Part shown: positions 63,045-64,000 of the stretch, piece by piece
How positions within the stretch are numbered: position 1 is the first letter of the stretch
Layout: the number at the start of each line of letters is the position of its first letter
Source of the DNA: Rhizobium sp. CF080
Lineage (GTDB): Bacteria > Pseudomonadota > Alphaproteobacteria > Rhizobiales > Rhizobiaceae
Length of the DNA stretch: 64,000 nt
Reading direction: 5' to 3'
Assembly (NCBI RefSeq): GCF_000282095.2
Contig: NZ_AKKC02000015.1
Location: forward strand, 186,001-250,000
Position numbers and translations under genes: made by a program
The notes under the pieces: generated by a model
Told to the model about the DNA's origin: nothing
What the model saw: only the letters and a program-made list of their open reading frames with translations
Database searches by the model: none

Positions 63045-64000
63045 TCAGGCGCCGAGAACGGCTGCCACCGCGTCGAGCGCTTCACTGGCCTTGGCGCCAT
63101 CGGGGCCACCGGCCTGGGCCATGTCCGGACGGCCGCCGCCGCCCTTGCCGCCGAGCGCCACCGATGCGATGCGGACCAGATCCACGGCGCTGAAGCGGCC
63201 GGTGAGATCCGGCGTGACCGCAACCACGGCGCTCGCCTTACCGTCTTCCGAAACGCCGATCAGGGTGACGACGCCGGAGCCGAGGCTCGCCTTGCCTTCG
63301 TCCGCCAGACCCTTGAGGTCCTTGGCATCGATGCCGGTCAGCGCCTTGCCCATGAACTTGACGCCGCCTATCTCCCTGACATCGCTGGTCGAACCGCCCT
63401 GCCCGCCGCCCATGGCAAGCCGGCGCTTGGCATCCGCCAGTTCCTTTTCGAGCTTGCGGCGCTCGTCAAGCAGTGCCTCGACGCGCGAAACCACCTCTGC
63501 CGGCTGCACCTTCAAGGCGCCTGCGAGCGTCTTCACGCGATCGTCCTGCTCAGCAAGGTAGAGACGTGCGGCTTCGCCGGTCACGGCTTCGACACGTCGA
63601 ACGCCGGCGCCGACGGCGCTTTCGCCGAGGACGCGGACAAGGCCGATATCACCGGTGGCATTGACATGCGTGCCGCCGCAGAGTTCGATCGAATAAGGCT
63701 TGCCGGCCTTCGGGCCTTCGACTGCCTTGCCCATCGCAACGACGCGGACTTCATCGCCGTATTTTTCGCCGAACAGCGCCATGGCGCCTTCCGCGATAGC
63801 ATCGTCGACGCTCATCAGGCGCGTCGTCACCGGAGCATTCTGCAGGATGATGGCGTTTGCCATGTCCTCGACCTTCTGCAACTCCTCCGCCGACATCGGC
63901 TTCGGGTGTGAGACGTCGAAGCGCAGACGCTCTGGCGCCACCAGCGAACCTTTCTGGGCGACATGGGTGCCGAGCACTTCGCGCAGCGCCTCGTGCAGGA
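63045..64000 (-). CDS. alaS: Alanyl-tRNA synthetase, C-terminal part (cut by window edge)
   Basis: The last 318 codons are in the window; the catalytic domain is beyond the right edge. The visible segment begins LHEALREVLGTHVAQKGSLVAPERLRFDVSH, which is the editing domain with metal-binding histidines, followed by CGGTHV (conserved editing-site Cys/His), a coiled linker (VEALLDERRKLEKELADAKRRL) and the C-Ala domain with the glycine-rich ALGGKGGGGRPDMAQAGG. No internal stop or frameshift. Confidence 0.96.
   Translation of the reverse strand, partial: LHEALREVLGTHVAQKGSLVAPERLRFDVSHPKPMSAEELQKVEDMANAIILQNAPVTTRLMSVDDAIAEGAMALFGEKYGDEVRVVAMGKAVEGPKAGKPYSIELCGGTHVNATGDIGLVRVLGESAVGAGVRRVEAVTGEAARLYLAEQDDRVKTLAGALKVQPAEVVSRVEALLDERRKLEKELADAKRRLAMGGGQGGSTSDVREIGGVKFMGKALTGIDAKDLKGLADEGKASLGSGVVTLIGVSEDGKASAVVAVTPDLTGRFSAVDLVRIASVALGGKGGGGRPDMAQAGGPDGAKASEALDAVAAVLGA

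Overview
The window is a gene-dense, high-GC segment of an alphaproteobacterial chromosome, most probably from the Rhizobiaceae (Rhizobium/Agrobacterium/Sinorhizobium group). The evidence is a one-step phosphatidylcholine synthase (pcs), the seven-gene suf operon in the Agrobacterium-type order (sufS2-B-C-D-S1-X-A), the F1-ATPase zeta subunit (DUF1476), the purC-purS-purQ-purL arrangement, the BolA-Grx4 pair, and candidate RirA, Irr and CtrA binding sites. It looks like core chromosome: I see no insertion sequence, prophage, integron, CRISPR array or conjugation gene.

Layout. 1-571: 5' part of glmU (minus). 659-5488: a four-gene BMP-type ABC importer operon (minus). 5656-9519: phosphatidylcholine synthase, a UbiH-like hydroxylase, an AEC permease and a CcdA-like protein. 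9725-9800: tRNA-Lys(TTT). 10427-13891: a DegP-type protease, an FMN reductase and several very small genes, two of them encoding single-span membrane proteins. 14595-18553: a MacAB-like tripartite exporter, then a GntR regulator with two identical palindromes at its promoter. 18561-25590: the suf iron-sulfur assembly operon (minus), whose promoter carries an Irr-type and a RirA-type motif. 25830-37743: an alpha/beta hydrolase, a diguanylate cyclase, tyrS, a large AsmA-like protein, bcp, a DUF455 protein, an M23 peptidase, rhlE and a Nudix hydrolase. 37935-43666: a compact minus-strand operon of molybdoenzyme maturation genes (MoxR, CoxE-like, split XdhC, MocA fusion) with a flavin reductase at its head and a TfoX-domain gene at its tail, but no molybdoenzyme structural gene in view. 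43841-51096: a periplasmic binding protein, rpe, purB, two hydrolase/unknown genes and a PAS-GGDEF-EAL protein. 51173-51892: the ATPase zeta subunit and a decayed tandem paralogue. 52154-57931: purC-purS-two coiled-coil genes-purQ, a lipoprotein, a PagL-like lipid A deacylase, then purL. 58026-61202: a membrane protein, bolA, a very basic small protein, grxD and a Bcr/CflA exporter. 61263-64000: an inositol-phosphatase family gene, ttcA and the 3' part of alaS (minus).

How the genes fit together. Two themes recur. Iron-sulfur and redox maintenance is served by suf, BolA-Grx4, Bcp, the flavin reductases, CcdA and TtcA (itself probably an Fe-S enzyme). Purine metabolism is served by purB, purC, purS, purQ and purL, with the BMP importer as a plausible nucleoside salvage route. 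Envelope functions (DegP, MacAB-like exporter, AsmA-like protein, M23 peptidase, PagL-like deacylase, Pcs) are scattered between them.

I did not find a clearly unprecedented system. The loci most worth a second look are the orphan molybdoenzyme maturation operon, the doubly marked suf promoter, a 41-codon membrane microprotein behind a full CtrA-type site, two related coiled-coil genes inside the purine operon, and the decayed ATPase-zeta duplicate. All product names rest on reading motifs and overall sequence character; no database search was run.
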